Source: Nageia nagi (Eukaryota; Pinophyta). From it: a DNA stretch of 64,000 nucleotides. The stretch lies in NCBI GenBank assembly GCA_050084985.1, contig JBITNC010000001.1, forward strand, positions 186,558,001 to 186,622,000, written 5' to 3'. A program made the position numbers and the translations under genes. The stretch's first letter is position 1, and each line of letters begins with the position of its first letter. Of this stretch, positions 46,931-60,414 are shown in pieces. Below the pieces are notes generated by a model, which had not been told where the DNA came from, did not search any database, and was given only the letters and a program-made list of their open reading frames with translations.

Positions 46931-48300
46931 ATGGGAGACTCTTTTGCACCCAAGCATATCCTAAATGATTTTAACTTTGGCATTTGGGAACCTATAATGA
47001 GATCAAAACATCAATTATAGAAACTTTAGATGATTTTCAATAAAAACCACATTTTTCCATTAGGGTAAAAGGAACTTGAAGCTTATAATACAAAGAATGA
47101 TTTGACAACTTCTATAATCTTTTGTGTAGTTTCAGATGAGATCCTCCTTATATATTTTCTTAAAAATTTGTAAAAGAAGTTTGAGATAAATTAAAGAGTA
47201 TTTACCTTGGTAGTAAAGCCTCTAGGAGCTTTACCATTCTTCAAAATTTATTGCAATCTCACCAAGAAGAAAAATAAGGTATGGTAATATATCTAAATAA
47301 GGTCATTGATCTTAGGACTTAGCTTATGCGGTGTGCTTATAATTGGATCAATTATGAGTTTTTAACTTTTATCATCCTTTAAAGCCTTTCTAATAAGGTT
47401 AGCCACTTTTTGACTATTATTAAAACTAAGGTTGATGATGAAAAAGAAATGGTCTCCTTGGAAAGTCTATCTAGGCTTCTTTTAAAACATGAGGAAACAC
47501 TTAATAATAAATATTTGCTCACCCCTCCTAAGGAATCTTCTATGGCACTAGGACCAATGAAGCCTCACTTCACAAAAAGGGCCATAACCTAAAAAATGGT
47601 TCTTATGCTTTTAAGAACTTTAAGAATGGTGGAAATAGGAAAAATTATGACCAAGATAAGTCCAATAGATCTAAAGACAAATTTGATGGAAATTGTAATT
47701 TCTATAACATCTGTGGTCATATGGAAACTAATTGTTGTAAAAAAAAGAAAGAGCAAGATGGAAATTGTAATTTCTATGGCATCTATGGCCATAAAGAAGT
47801 TGATTGTTTCAAGAAAAATAAAGGTCAAGGTGGAAAAGGATCTAGAAAATCAAAAAATTCTAATAACAAGAAGAAGAACAAACTTACAATTATGTTGCTA
47901 CTTTTTACTCTAAGTCTTGTACTTTTTCCCATGATTGGATTATTGATTCTGGATACACTAGTCACATGTATTTTTAAACAAATAAGTTTGAGAATTTTTA
48001 TAAGTATAGAAAAGATGTAGTTGATAGGTAATATTTCATTCCTTTAAGTTCAAGGTATTTGGAGTGTGTGGTTATAAGGAAGGATTCTTGAGAATGTGCT
48101 TTATGTGCCTAAATTTACTATGAATCTTCTTTCCATAATTCAAGTTACAATGAAAGATTACTCTTTTGAGTTCCACTTACACTCTTGGTGCATGAAAAAT
48201 GGTCTTTATATTTTGGTGAAAGGATTAGTGAAATATGATCTTTACAATATGGATTAGTCTCCAACAAATATGTGTCTTGCAACTAATGTTTACTCTAGAG
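46931..48300 (+). pseudogene. gag: Copia element B: gag and protease region
   Basis: The frame opens at ATG 46931 (MGDSFAPKHILNDFNFGIW) and soon meets a stop. The gag core is recognisable to 47580 (VSLESLSRLLLKHEETLN near 47455). Two zinc-knuckle copies follow at 47700-47815: CNFYNICGHMETNC and CNFYGIYGHKEVDC. They are encoded by a 63-bp tandem duplication, and both lack the usual second Cys. Protease follows near 47930 (DWIIDSGYTSHM), keeping a DSG active site. Several frameshifts break the region. Confidence 0.8.
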
Positions 48301-49260
48301 GTAATATTTGGCACCATCGATTAGGCCACCTAAACCATAAGAACATACAACTTATGAAAGATCATGAACTTGTGTAAGGTTTTTATATAATATCATCTAA
48401 ATTTTGTGTTTGTGAGAAGTGCATTCTATATAAAATGAATTGGTAAAATATTCTTAAGGATAAAATAACTCAACATCTTTAGCTTATGCATTCAGAATTG
48501 ATGGGTGCATTTCGAACTAAATTATTAGGGGGAGATTCTTATGTTTTCACCTTTATTGATGACTTCAATAGGATAACATTTGGTTATTTTTTAGAGCATA
48601 AGGATCAAACCTTTGATAGGTTCAAATATTTCAAATCCTTGGTAAAAAATCAATCTAAATTCAAAATAAAGATGTTAAGATCTAATAATAGGAGTGAGTA
48701 TAATAGCAATGAATTCAATGACTATTGTACCAACTATGGAATCAAGAGATAGTTTACAATCCCTTACACTCCTCAGTAGAATGGTGTAGCCAAAAGAAAG
48801 AATATAACCCTTAAATAAATAGTAATATGTATGTTGGGTGATATTCCTAGCTTCTTATAGGATGAAGCTATAAATGCCACAATCTCTCACTTTAAGGTCT
48901 TTGGCTATGATGCTTATGCTTTTGCTGTTCCTCAAAAAAGGAAGATGGATAACATATCTAGAAAGTGTATCTTTATTGATTATGATAGTTAACATAGAGG
49001 CTACAAGCTATATCAACCTTCTCCTAGAGCAAATTTTATCTCAAGAGGATTTGAAATTCAATGAAATTCCTAAAGAATCTACTTCTTGTGAGAACCTAGA
49101 TAAGGATGATGATTCTTTTGTTGCACCTAACTAGATGGATGTCAATGTAGATTTGTCACCTATGGAACAAAACTCTCCAATGCAAAGGATAATAAGAAGT
49201 ATGACTACTAATAAATCCATATTTACCAAAATTGATAGTAAGAATGAGCCTTCATCATTT
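48301..49260 (+). pseudogene. int: Copia element B: integrase
   Basis: The HHCC domain starts with WHHRLGHLNHKN near 48310 and CEKC near 48410. The core is in 48486-48752: FTFIDDFNR and MLRSNNRSEY, where the second catalytic Asp is now Asn. It continues IPYTPQ, a stop, NGVAKRKN near 48780. The C-terminal part at 48874-49134 includes FGYDAYAFAVPQKR-like sequence split by a frameshift. Integrase upstream of RT identifies Ty1/copia. Confidence 0.88.
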
Positions 49261-50757
49261 AAAGAAGCTTCAAAGTAAGAATGTAGGATGAATTCCATAA
49301 AAGTGAAGTATGAGGCTCTAATAAATAATCAAACTTGGGATTTGGTTCCTTATCTTAATTAACACAATGTGATTGGTAACAAATGGATTTATAAGGTCAA
49401 ATATAATTCAATTAGAGAAATTAATAAGTACAAAGCAAGGGTAGTAGCCAATGGTTTTGTTTAAAAATAATGAGTTGATTATGAGGAAACCTTTGCTCTA
49501 ATGGCAAAGATGCCTATGATCATGGTTATTCTTGCTCTTACAATAGATCAAGAATGGAAATATTTTCAACTTTATATCAAGAGTGTTTTTTTAAATGGTG
49601 AATTAGATGTGAAAATCTACATGAATCAACCAGAAGGGTTTGTTATGGAAGGCAAAGAATATTTTATGTGTAAGTTAAAGAAGTCTTTATATTGACTTAA
49701 GAAAGCACCTCATACTTGGTACCATAAGATTTCAAGATTCTTGGAGGACATTAGGTTTTCTAAATTCTTCTCTTATATAGATTTTTATATGCTCAAACAA
49801 GGACAAAACTTAATCTTGATTCTTCTCTATGTGGATGATCTATTGATTACAAGGAATAAACTTAAGGCAACTTTTGAAATAATCTATCTCGATTTATTGC
49901 ACTAATACCTTGCTATGCAAGTGTTATAGTATCAAGATTATACTTACATTAATTAATCCAAGTATATCTAATATATCTTGCAAAATTTTGGTATGGAGGA
50001 GTGCAAGCATCCTACAATCCTAGTCTCTTTTGGAATCACTATCTCTCTTAGTTCCAATTCTCAGTTGGTAAATGCTATGACTTATAAGAAACTAATTGGT
50101 TGTCTTATTTATTTGACTATTTCTAGACCATATATTACCTTTTTCATGAATTTCATGGTTCATTTTATAAAAAAATATATGTTGATCATTTCAATTTTGT
50201 TAAGCAAATTTTGAAGTATGTTATAGGCACTAAGGATCTTACTCTCAAGTATGACAAGTTGCCCTTATTTTTTCTCTTAGGATTATTAGATTATAACTAT
50301 GGAGGAGATAAATATGAGATAAAATTAACCTCTACTTATGTGTTTAGAATTAGTTCAGGTGCTATCTCTTAGGATTATAGGAAGCAACTTACTATTGCTC
50401 TCTTCACCATAGAGGTTGAATATCGTGCAATATCACTTGTAACTTAAGAAGCCATCTAGTTGAGGCATCTTATGAAACAAGTTGGGTATGAGCAATTTAA
50501 TCCATATCAAATTTTCTTAGATAATTAGTCAGCTGTTGGTTTAGCAAAGAATCATGTTTTCTATCAAAGAACAAAGCAAGTAGAAATCCAAGCTCACTTT
50601 ATCAGAGAAAATGTTTTGGATGGTTTTCTACACTTATAGTATTGTCCATTAGTTCTAAACTCTACTGATTTATTTACCAATTTGCTTCCTAAAGCTTAGT
50701 TCTATAAGCCTAGGGAGTCAATTAGGTTGGTGTAGTTTCCCTCAAAAAGGGAGTAAA
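49261..50757 (+). pseudogene. pol: Copia element B: reverse transcriptase and RNase H
   Basis: RT motifs appear in order: KWIYKVKYN and YKARVVANGF (49382-49460), DYEETFALMAKM, PEGFVMEGKEYFMCKLKKSLY (49635-49692), and an intact LYVDDLLIT at 49828-49854. RNase H follows with QLTIALFTIEVEYRAIS near 50385-50430. Stops are scattered. This intact order shows where E interrupted the same gene in element A, at the codons for FGMEECKHPT (49984-50013). Confidence 0.9.
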
Positions 50758-51732
50758 TGTTGAATTCTTATTTAATCCATTATCATTTCTTCCTTATTAA
50801 TAAAGTTGTTAAACTTTTGTTTGGTTTGTATACTTTGTTTATATATTCCTCTATTTGGTGACTATAAGTATGGGCTTAGCATCTTAGAGATGAATTATAG
50901 TGTACCACAAATCCAAGCACATTATATCAATGAAAAAGTTCTTGATGCAACAACTCCAGCTTTGTTCATTTGAATTTTTCTCTCCTAATTTATTCACTAG
51001 CCATGTTAAGAAACTTTGTGTACACACTTTGATAGTTTCTTATGGTAGTGAAGTATGAATTCATATTTGTGATGATAACTTCATCCTTATAAGCGTATTT
51101 TTTTATATAATGTTGATCTAAATATACACCTTCATGGTTAGTTCTTTCTGTGTGAGGAACTCATGGTACATTTTTTTTTTTTATATCACTATGTGAGGAA
51201 TCAATATGTATTTGTTAGTACTATTTGGTTATTCATATGTGAGTTATTTATATACTCATATGCTCTTATTTGATCAACATATGTTTCTAATATATAGCAA
51301 ATGAATATAAGTATTGGCTTGGCATCTTTATGATAACTTATAATGCATCATTGATCAATTTATGGATGGCATTACTTAGTTTATTTATCTTGTGATTAAT
51401 ATAAATGTTTATATATTGCATCCAATTGGTCTTGTTTATGGGATTTTTGTAGCTTGTAGGTTTTATCTTGAGATTGCAAGTTACTTTCTACAGCTCATGG
51501 AGGCTCACATGTCAACTCAATGTTGATTGATTATACTTATAGTGAAACCAATTATGGTTAGTGATTGTATTGTAAACCATTTTGTCAAATGGTATTGTAA
51601 TGAGTCTCAAACTAAGATCTTACTTATTTCTTAATGATGTAAAAGTTCTCATCTTTGCTTGTATCTCTATGGAGGAAAATTCTCTCTTACTTTATCTTTC
51701 TTTTCTTCTCTATGCTTTATCCCAATATTACA
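50758..51732 (+). other. Copia element B: 3' untranslated region
   Basis: Noncoding, matching reverse 7913-8845 and 9927-10010 of element A. AGGAATATATAAAC (reverse strand, near 50845) is the uninterrupted counterpart of the CACTA-like insertion in A. Confidence 0.75.
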
Positions 51733-51743
51733 TTAAGGTGGAG
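51733..51743 (+). other. Copia element B: polypurine tract
   Basis: TTAAGGTGGAG directly precedes the TGTTAGAA start of the 3' LTR. Confidence 0.7.
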
Positions 51744-52208
51744 TGTTAGAATTTTTACTATCATATTTTATAATATTTTTCTTTAAATGTAAAATCACTC
51801 AATTCTAAAAGTATCTTTAGATACCTTAAAGCATTAAGGGAATAAAAATAGAAAGAGGAATAAATTTAGATATAGGATTAAATATAAAAACATCTTTAAC
51901 CTTACTCTTGGGTTAAAGGTAGGGTTTCTCCTTTTAAATAGAGATGTACCACTCCTCTCATTGTAATGAAAATTATAGTCAAGCTAGGATTAGGTTTTGG
52001 AGAGAGAGAGGAGATATTCTATAAGAGAGGTCCTTGAGAATAAGAAAATCTTAGTTAATGGACATAATCCCCAGGAAAGAGGAACCACTTTATATCTTAT
52101 GTTATTTATGAGATTGGTTTATGTTATTGAGTATTGTGCTAATATTGTATGTGTCTTCATGAGATCTTTGTTATCTAAAAATTAATTCAGAAAGGATTAA
52201 CTTCATCA
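51744..52208 (+). mobile_element. Copia element B: 3' LTR
   Basis: 465 bp, TGTTAGAATTTT to AACTTCATCA, matching 39377-39851. It is followed by the right target copy TCATC. Confidence 0.9.
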
Positions 52209-55200
52209 TCATCGCCTATGGAACATCCATCATACTCCTATTTTCTTAACTACAAGCAGTATGACTACTAGTTACCCTCACTTGATAATTGTAGTTTTTT
52301 TTATTGCTACCCTTATCTGATAACCTATCAAGAGTATGACACTAGCCTACCCATATATATTAGCTAGGTTCACCATGTTGTCTAATATCCCAATCCCTAT
52401 ATCTTAGGGAGACATCAATATTAGAATAATATCCTTGAGTGTTTTTTTTAGTTTAATAAATTTTAAAATAAGATAATAAAGTAAAAATCATTCCCATACT
52501 AACATCCCTAAAAATAATTGATCTTGGATCAAGTATTAGTCTTCTAAGATTTTATTCTTGAATCATACAAGTAGTATGATGTTCTTACAATTTAATTATT
52601 GCAAATAAATCACATCTCACAATATCAATCATGCTTACTAAACAAAGGTAATAATTACATCATACATGCACAAGAAGTTTCAAACAAGCTTGTTCATGAA
52701 TCCATCAAAGAATATATAGTAGTACTTCATTTCAATTATACAATAAGCATAATTTGAAAAATGAATAATACTTTAAAATTACATCACTTTCTAGAGATTA
52801 ATAACAAATCCTAATATGTTTCTAAAGGTGGCTACTCCTAGTAAGAGAGTGTGACATAGAGTGTACCATACTTAGGGAATATATTTTTGTTGAGACTTTT
52901 CTTATCATATATAACATTTTTGATAATAATGGTTTGTCTATTTTCTCCTTTTAATATGAAATTCCTAATCATTTGCTAACCAATATGTTTCAACTCTTAC
53001 TTTAGTTTGCTAGATTGTTTAGTATTTTTATCTAATTATATCATTTGATCAATCCCTTTTGTTGATCTAAGGTTACACTCCAATTCTCATTATTTCTAAG
53101 GTATTAACCTATTAATTAATTTTTCTTCAATTTGTGTACATACGGGTTATCCATATTTTAACATATTATTTATGGAGCTAAGTTCCATGTATTTCAAAAT
53201 ATTACACTAGTATTGTACTAAGATAAACTAGGGTAAACTATTATCTTCGAACATTTTTTTTCATTTTGATATATCTTGAAAACCTATTCATTTTCTATGT
53301 ATTCAAGATATTATCTTATTTCCATTTTCTTAATAAACCATCAAATATTTTAGCACCTAAAGCTTTCCTTTTAAACTCTATCACTAGATTTACTATAACT
53401 AAGAAGAGTGTCTTTCAAGATCTAAGGTTAAGCTATTCATATTCCTCAATATGGTTCTTTAATTCACCATTAGTTTTGTCTTTATCATAGTAATTAGGTT
53501 AGGTAATTTGTTACTTGACTTAATAAACCCTTTCTAATAGTTAAACATATATTTCATAAACAAAACAATTGATCATATTTGAGTTCTTTTAAACATGGAT
53601 TTTTTTAAATTTCAAGGGCGTCATTTATTGCCAATAAAAGTCTTAAATTTATTAAATCCATTTGTAACTCTAATCATTGATGAGATAAATACATATGTGG
53701 ATTTTTTATTTATCATAAATACCTTTAAAATATATCATGTATACAAATGATTATCTACCTTGGTCACATAATTACATTTGCTTATAATTGGATATAAATC
53801 AAAGGGTTTAATATGGCATTATATCATGTTTCTAACATACACCATAATGATAGAAATACAACTAGAATTATTATAACTCTAATTGGTAGAGAGGCCATGA
53901 TATTCATCAAAATATTCCATAAGGTTACAGTTATTTAATTCCATGTAAGCTCCTAAAAAATTATCATATGGAGTTTATAATTTAATAGTCAAGTAAAAGT
54001 GTATCATAAGAGATCTTCACTTCATCCATATCCACTTTGTGCATCTTCTTAACATCTCCATCTTTCATGTACATCCCAAGGAACCAATATTTGTTGGATG
54101 TAAGTACTAGAAAAGGTTATATAGTTATTTGAGGATCAGATAACTCTCTCATGAAATGCATCCTACTCCTAGATGCATCTCATTTAGTCAATTATTCAAG
54201 ATATCAATAATCAATACTCCATTATTTGATCTCATGAGATTTCATGGTTTCACTAGAGCTACCTGCTTTCCTTGATCATAGAGTAAAATTTCACCATTTA
54301 ATATAATTAATTTCATCCAAATGATTTCATAAGAATATCTTGAAATAGTATTATTAACAAATGTCTAACAAACATTCATCATGAATGATAAATAAATTGC
54401 ATAAGATCCTCAAATAGTAGTATCAAACAAAATTCTAATAAGAACCATTAGGAATGATAATTAAATCTCATAAGTTCATTAATTTCTTTATTTATTCCTT
54501 TTAGACTTGCATTCATCATTTATCACTTCCATATTATATAGGAAATATCGAATTATAGATCACACTAGTATATGTTTTGTCACAAAAGAATTTATTTTCA
54601 AACAATTATAAATTCCATCATTTAAACTATTAATAGTTTTGTAATGATACTTGAGCTATTATGAAGTCCCAATTCAATTATAAATGATCAAATAAATTTT
54701 TATTCCCCTTTATTACAAAATAAGTATAGTAATAAATTGATTATTTAAATAATATTTTTGAAATATAATCAAAGATATCCTCAAGGTATAATGAGACTTT
54801 AAGAGGGGGCATATATATTTCATAAATATAATATTATCTTTGCTTAAAATTTTATAATATACATGAAAAATGTTATAAAATCAAGTTTGAGGTACAATTA
54901 GAGATGGTACATTAACAATAAATCTCATTTTCCCTCTCTCATATTTCCATAGAACTTTGAGATGATTCTTGCATCATTGCTAGTAAATTTTTTGCAAATT
55001 ATCCTTGATATATCCTTATAAGATGATCAAAACATGTGTTAGCCCATTTTATATGGTATTACAAAACTAATTGATGTTAAGAGTCTTAATTATAAGGAGA
55101 AACAAGATAATACTATAGTCCTTGGTAATGATTCGTATGATAGGAAGATAGATCATAGAATTGCATCAAAGGAGATATCACTTATTGGCAAGAATCAATT

Positions 55201-57068
55201 GAAAATAATCATATATTGACATAAAGATTACCTTAAGTATTAGTAAAGAGCTATAAATCAAACATACCCAATCATAATATGGGTTTCAAAGGAGAAATGC
55301 TTGCATGAAGCTCAAGGGCTTGCTTCCCTCCCTTCTAGCATAGGTATTCTATTAGAGAAGGATGGGGTTATTTTCAACCTATAAGGAAATATGAACCTTG
55401 GATTATATTTAAATCCAAGTTGTAAAGGATAAAATTAGGTCCAATCCCTTAATTTAAAATCAACTTAGTGATAGGTTTCATCTATCTTGAAGACATATGA
55501 ACTAATTTCATAGAAAGAGAATTCTTGATAGAGGCATATTTAACAATACACTCAAGAATCCCAATCCTTTTATCATGTAGGGTAGTGGATAATATTTTTC
55601 ATATCAAATACAAAGGAGAGTGGTGAAAAATGTAACCAATGAAATGCATATGGAATTACTAGACTCATAAGGAGTAAATAAAGCTTATGATGAAAGATCA
55701 AAACATTATACCCAAGAAAAGGGTCAAATTGATAAGTTATTATTTAACCACTTTGTACAAAGATTCAAGTAAAAACAATAGGAATAATACATGATATCAT
55801 TCTAGTAGTATACAAGACAAATGAGGTGCAACTAGGAAAGGAAAAATATGATTTAATGGCTTATTTTCCAATATGGAAATAAATTTATATTTTCCCATAA
55901 AGATATGTCAAAAATTTCACTTGTGGCTTTGCCTTCAAATAAAATAAATAGTTTAATATAATATGTTCACTTCTTTATCTAGATAGATACATATGAATAT
56001 GGATAAGTTATACAATATGTTCACATACTTTATTCACACTTTCAAATAAACTTTTCCACCTTTTAAATAAACTACAAAATTCATAAATAAAATTCACAAT
56101 TTATACGAAAAATTTTAGTACTAATGGTTAAAATATGAGAAAAGCATCTAGATTTAGGAATGAGCAAATGAGAAGAGAGGAACTCCTTGCTTCATGAATC
56201 TTGAGGCCAATATTTTGGAAGAGAAGAGGTGAGTTTATTTTTCTCAAATTATCTTAGGTATTTATAAGGAAATATTGGTATAATACTTTCAAATATTTTA
56301 CTCCTCAAATGTATTGCTCATGGAAGACATGGAAGCTTTTATTTTATGGTGGGATTTAATCATTTTATTTGTAAGCCACAATGCCTAAATAGTCCCTCAA
56401 TTATTTTTCACACCTTATGGAAAATTTCAAGGTGTATGGAGAGGAGGAATATGTAGTGTATAGGGTTGAATCATAATTTTTGCAACCTCATCCCTTGGTA
56501 AAATAATTTTCACCCAACCCTAAAAAATATTATAAGTAAGAATAAAATACTTTAGTGAAAACTTTAAGTTTAGGTATCTAGAATATTTCATTGCAATATT
56601 CAAAATAATTAATTATTTTTCAAAGAAATCAGAAATGCATGATAAATATTTTAGTACATAATTTTCCCAATCGAGACTTCCTTTCCTATAAAGTAAATTT
56701 TGATTATGCATACACAAATGTCACACGTCACATGGATCATGTTTCATGCACAATAGGTATAAGATGAAACTATATGATTTACAAAGATCCATATGGGCTA
56801 TCATAAATTCAATGCCAATCATTCCTCACTCTTAACAATTTATTCATGTAACCAACTCATCTTTAGTTCACTTGGATCTCCAATCTGACTTTCATGCTAA
56901 GTCAACATGTAACTTGTGTCACAAAAACCTTGTAGTCAATATCGAAATGATACAAATATTACATATATCTATTCATAATTAATCATATCATAACATAAAT
57001 TATCTTAATCACATTAAAATTCCCAAAGGTGTTTAGGTCATAATAGATCAATTAGGTAGGGCATAACA
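52209..57068 (-). mobile_element. Element H: 5' LTR, outer part
   Basis: Bases 54820-57068 match the 3' LTR pieces of H. On the minus strand the LTR starts TGTTATGCCC at 57068. The part 52209-54820 is assigned by continuity between the primer site at 38935 and this LTR start. Excluding B, the LTR would be about 5.3 kb, long even for Del/Tekay elements. The antisense ORF relic of the other LTR recurs at about 55010-55450. The plus-strand frame at 53266-53490 matches no family. Confidence 0.6.
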
Positions 57069-57400
57069 AAATAAGATTCAATAGCCTAGTACATACAAAT
57101 TGATGAATACTTAATACAACATATATTAATTAGAATTCAATATGATCCTAATATTTACCTTTAGTATAATGGATGGAGATCATCATTATATTTTTTTCTT
57201 ATATTAGAAGAGCAAGTTTTATATATAATATTAACCATTTACATTAAAAGGATATGAACTTTTAAGATCAAAAGAGAGATAAAAAGATTACATCATCAAT
57301 TACCAAAAAGGACCAAGCTAGACATATTTTTTGAAAAATTAAGACACCAAACTAACTACATTTGATAAATTCAAAAAAAAAAATGAAAACATACTTAAAC
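57069..57400. other. AT-rich DNA without recognisable features
   Basis: Flank of H. The five bases after the LTR, AAATA, would be the H target copy, but its partner lies outside the window. I see no coding frame. Confidence 0.4.
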
Positions 57401-59300
57401 TAATTCTCTAAATCCTTTAGGATTTCATGTAGAATTTCTCCTAGGGTTTCAATGAGTTTCACTATAACCTTTAACATTCCCAATGGACCCCTTCATTGTA
57501 ACTTCATTAAGGGCCTCTTGCTTAATATTGGGTCTTCTTTAGTCAAGCCTTACTCTTATCCTTTGAGGTTTGTTATTTCCTTTCTCATATAATTCATCTC
57601 CATATATGGCTCATCATTAGTGTCCTTCTCTTCCTTTTCCTTGTCTAGCTTTCTCTCATCATCCTCTTCTAGTTCCTCCTCCTCTTTCTTCATATCAGAT
57701 AGCTCCATGTAGGTTTGAAGTTTCCCTTCCATGTGAATGTTATAGTAATGAGGCATATATAAAGGCTTATCCTCTACTTCCTTCTTAATATGTTTGAATT
57801 ACTTCAAATTTGTTGGCTTTGAAACCTTTACCATATCCTTGTCAATTTGTAGGGGTTTTTTGAAATCAAAATAATCTATAATTCCTATTTGGTTGATCTT
57901 AAACTTAAGGATCATTTTCATATGGCCTTGATACACTAGAGTTTCACATATATACTTGTACATAACCTTCATATCCTTATCTAGTTTAGCATAGAGAAAG
58001 GTAAGTATATTCATATTCAACCCTAAAAGATGATTCAAAAACTAAGATTAAAGCTCTGCATGGGACCATCACCTAAGTTCATAGTAATATGCTCCAAAAT
58101 TACCTAGACCACTTTCCCCATGGTTTTAGAAAAGAATCCCTTGCCAGTCTATTATCATGGGGGAGTTGAAACGCACCCCTACAAAACTTCACAATCTCCA
58201 ATTTTATGTTCTGATCATCCCAACATATAATGTCACCTTTTACCTTCAAACTAGTAATCACCTTGAAAACTGCATGGTTCACTTTAAAGCCAATTCTAAA
58301 CACTTGAACCTATCCTCCTTTATAGGTTGTTGTAAATTATTGATAAACCTCCTCATTATGTCCATCAAACCTTTTTAGAAAATTTTATAGGTCGCCTTCA
58401 TCAAGAATTCCCCATAATTTGTCAAAGAGTAGCAATATCATAGGTTCAAGATGAGGCTCAAAAGGGGAATTAAATTTCATTTAAGATCCATGGAGAGAAA
58501 TTGAAGAAAAAGACAAATGGGGCACCTTCTAAAAGAATAAATAATGTTAAAATAGTTGAGGTAGTTTTGGAAAACTTTCCAACTCCATATTGGAGATACT
58601 AGCAATGTATGTTAATCATGCCTTACAAAATGACTATCAAAATCTTAGTCATTCGGAGAATGGGATGGATAAGATAATCCTCATGCATCCTAGTACTAAA
58701 TAATTCCCTTATCATATATACCATGCATAACATATTATCAACCATGAATCCCTCCTTAATATGTTTTGAATTCATCAATTACTTGAGGTTGTGATTCATG
58801 ATGAGAACATCCCCCTCACTCTACTAGTTCCAACACATAATGTATTCATTAGTATAGCTAGAATGCCTAACATTTTTTTATAATACCACATTATGATCTA
58901 ACTTATCAAAATTATATAATACACATTAATCTCTTTCAAAAACTTACCATCCAATATTAAAGCCTTCACACCCTTTTTATTTTTGAAAATCTTGCCACAT
59001 TCTTTTTCCAAAAGTGATAAACTTGCCCAATTGAAAATTAGAACCAATATCTTAAAAGATTTATTACCTATTGTAAATTTTTCATGCATATTATTTTTAG
59101 GTTTGAGGGGAAACTATTCTTCCAAATCATAAGATTACATAGATTAGTTTCTTCATCAACCACTCCATCTACAACCATGTTCACCTCTTTATAATTATGC
59201 TTAATCATAATATTTTCCATGTTGTTTAGGATATGCTTGACTTCCTCCATCATATCATAAATATTATGGCTTAGGTAAATCACCCCATTTACAATATTAA
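57401..59300 (-). pseudogene. Decayed minus-strand coding region, not identified
   Basis: A series of minus-strand frames (59283-59068, 59089-58898, 58303-58100, 58038-57799, 57756-57556) seems to be one broken protein. Near 58400-58310 it reads LWGILDEGDL, then FLKRFDGHNEEVYQ. After a globular-looking part it ends in a Glu/Lys/Asp-rich tail (57700-57610). I do not recognise a family. The layout, a globular domain and then an acidic tail, resembles extra ORFs of plant retrotransposons, but that is a guess. Confidence 0.4.
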
Positions 59301-59319
59301 TAATATTTAGAGGGTACCT

Positions 59320-60414
59320 AACAAAAAGTCAAGTGAGAATAGTTAAGTCTATCTAGAGAGTATAAGCTAATAAACACTACATGGGCCTTAGCAAAGTGGC
59401 TAGTTTGGGTTCCCAACAACTTTGCAATTATCATAGCAATTTCTCTAAGGTGATTCCTCATAGCACCACCAACCCTAGCAGGTATTGAATTCCCTTTATA
59501 TTACCCATAAAATTTTAACATCAACCATATAACTAGTATGGGGATTCCACCTTACCTCCTATTATTAATAGTAATTTGGTAGCTCCAAATGTTGATTTTG
59601 ATCCCAATTCTTAAGAATAAAAAAATTTTCCATGAATTCCCAATCATCCTTATTCTTGATCACATCCTAACTCTCCTTAATGGAGTTACAAATTAGAAAA
59701 CAAATTTTATGTTCTTATGTTTCCTTTTGTTTTAAGATTCTATGGTCCATTTAATTCCATAGAACCCATAGAATATGGGGTAGGCTTAGAATTCATATCT
59801 TTCTTAACATCTTACCTTTGAAAGGAATTTCCCATTGTAAACAAACTTCTCTCATATTACAAGGATATATGCACTCCACATGAAAGATCCTAATCACATG
59901 GGTGAGCATGTTTTGGGTGAAGGAGCATATGACTAGAAGGTGATAAACTATATCTTCATTCTCCTTGCAAGGAATACACTAATTAGGCATATTGAAGCCA
60001 TATATTTTTTGCATTATCCATCAGAGAATTTTATTCTGGATCACTAGTTAGCTAAAGAAGGCTATCTTAGGTATCAACCCCTTCAACCAAACCAATCTTG
60101 AGAAACCCCAATATTCCTTTTCCTACTCTATGATAGTGTATTCAAATTTCATCATATAAGATACTTGCTTCTAGTTACTCCAAATAAAAGTATCCCTTAC
60201 TAGATCATTTTTTAAGAAATAAACTCGTAAGCATCTGTTAAAGTTATTCAAGTTTACCCATTGGAAATCACTTGTATCCTCAATATAAATAAGTTTCCAA
60301 GTTCTTCCCATCTCTAAAGGTTGTATTTAGCCTACCACCATCCTTCCAAACCTTAAATTCATTATACCCACCATATTATTTAACTATATATAGTCCCTTA
60401 GAGGTTGATCATAG
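59320..60414 (-). pseudogene. LINE (L1-type) ORF2 3' end: zinc-binding and RNase H regions
   Basis: On the minus strand, 60090-59830 encodes a peptide with IPKIAFFS, then CIPCKENEDMVYHLLVICSF and later LQWEIPF. This fits the reverse-transcriptase zinc-binding domain that follows RT in plant LINEs. Around 59540-59400 the peptide ARVGGAMRNHLREIAMIIAK, with LGTQTSHFAKAHVVF, resembles the RNase H of plant L1 elements. The RT itself would lie upstream, beyond the F insertion at 60415 and outside the window. Confidence 0.55.

Noticed and set aside
47589-47913. ORFs on both strands over the B zinc knuckles
   Set aside because: Only the frame containing the two knuckles (47640-47830) agrees with gag; the others are shadows.
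54790-54815. AAGAGGGGGCATATATA as a polypurine tract followed by an LTR
   Set aside because: No TG start follows, and the interval is inside the H LTR by continuity. It may be coincidence.
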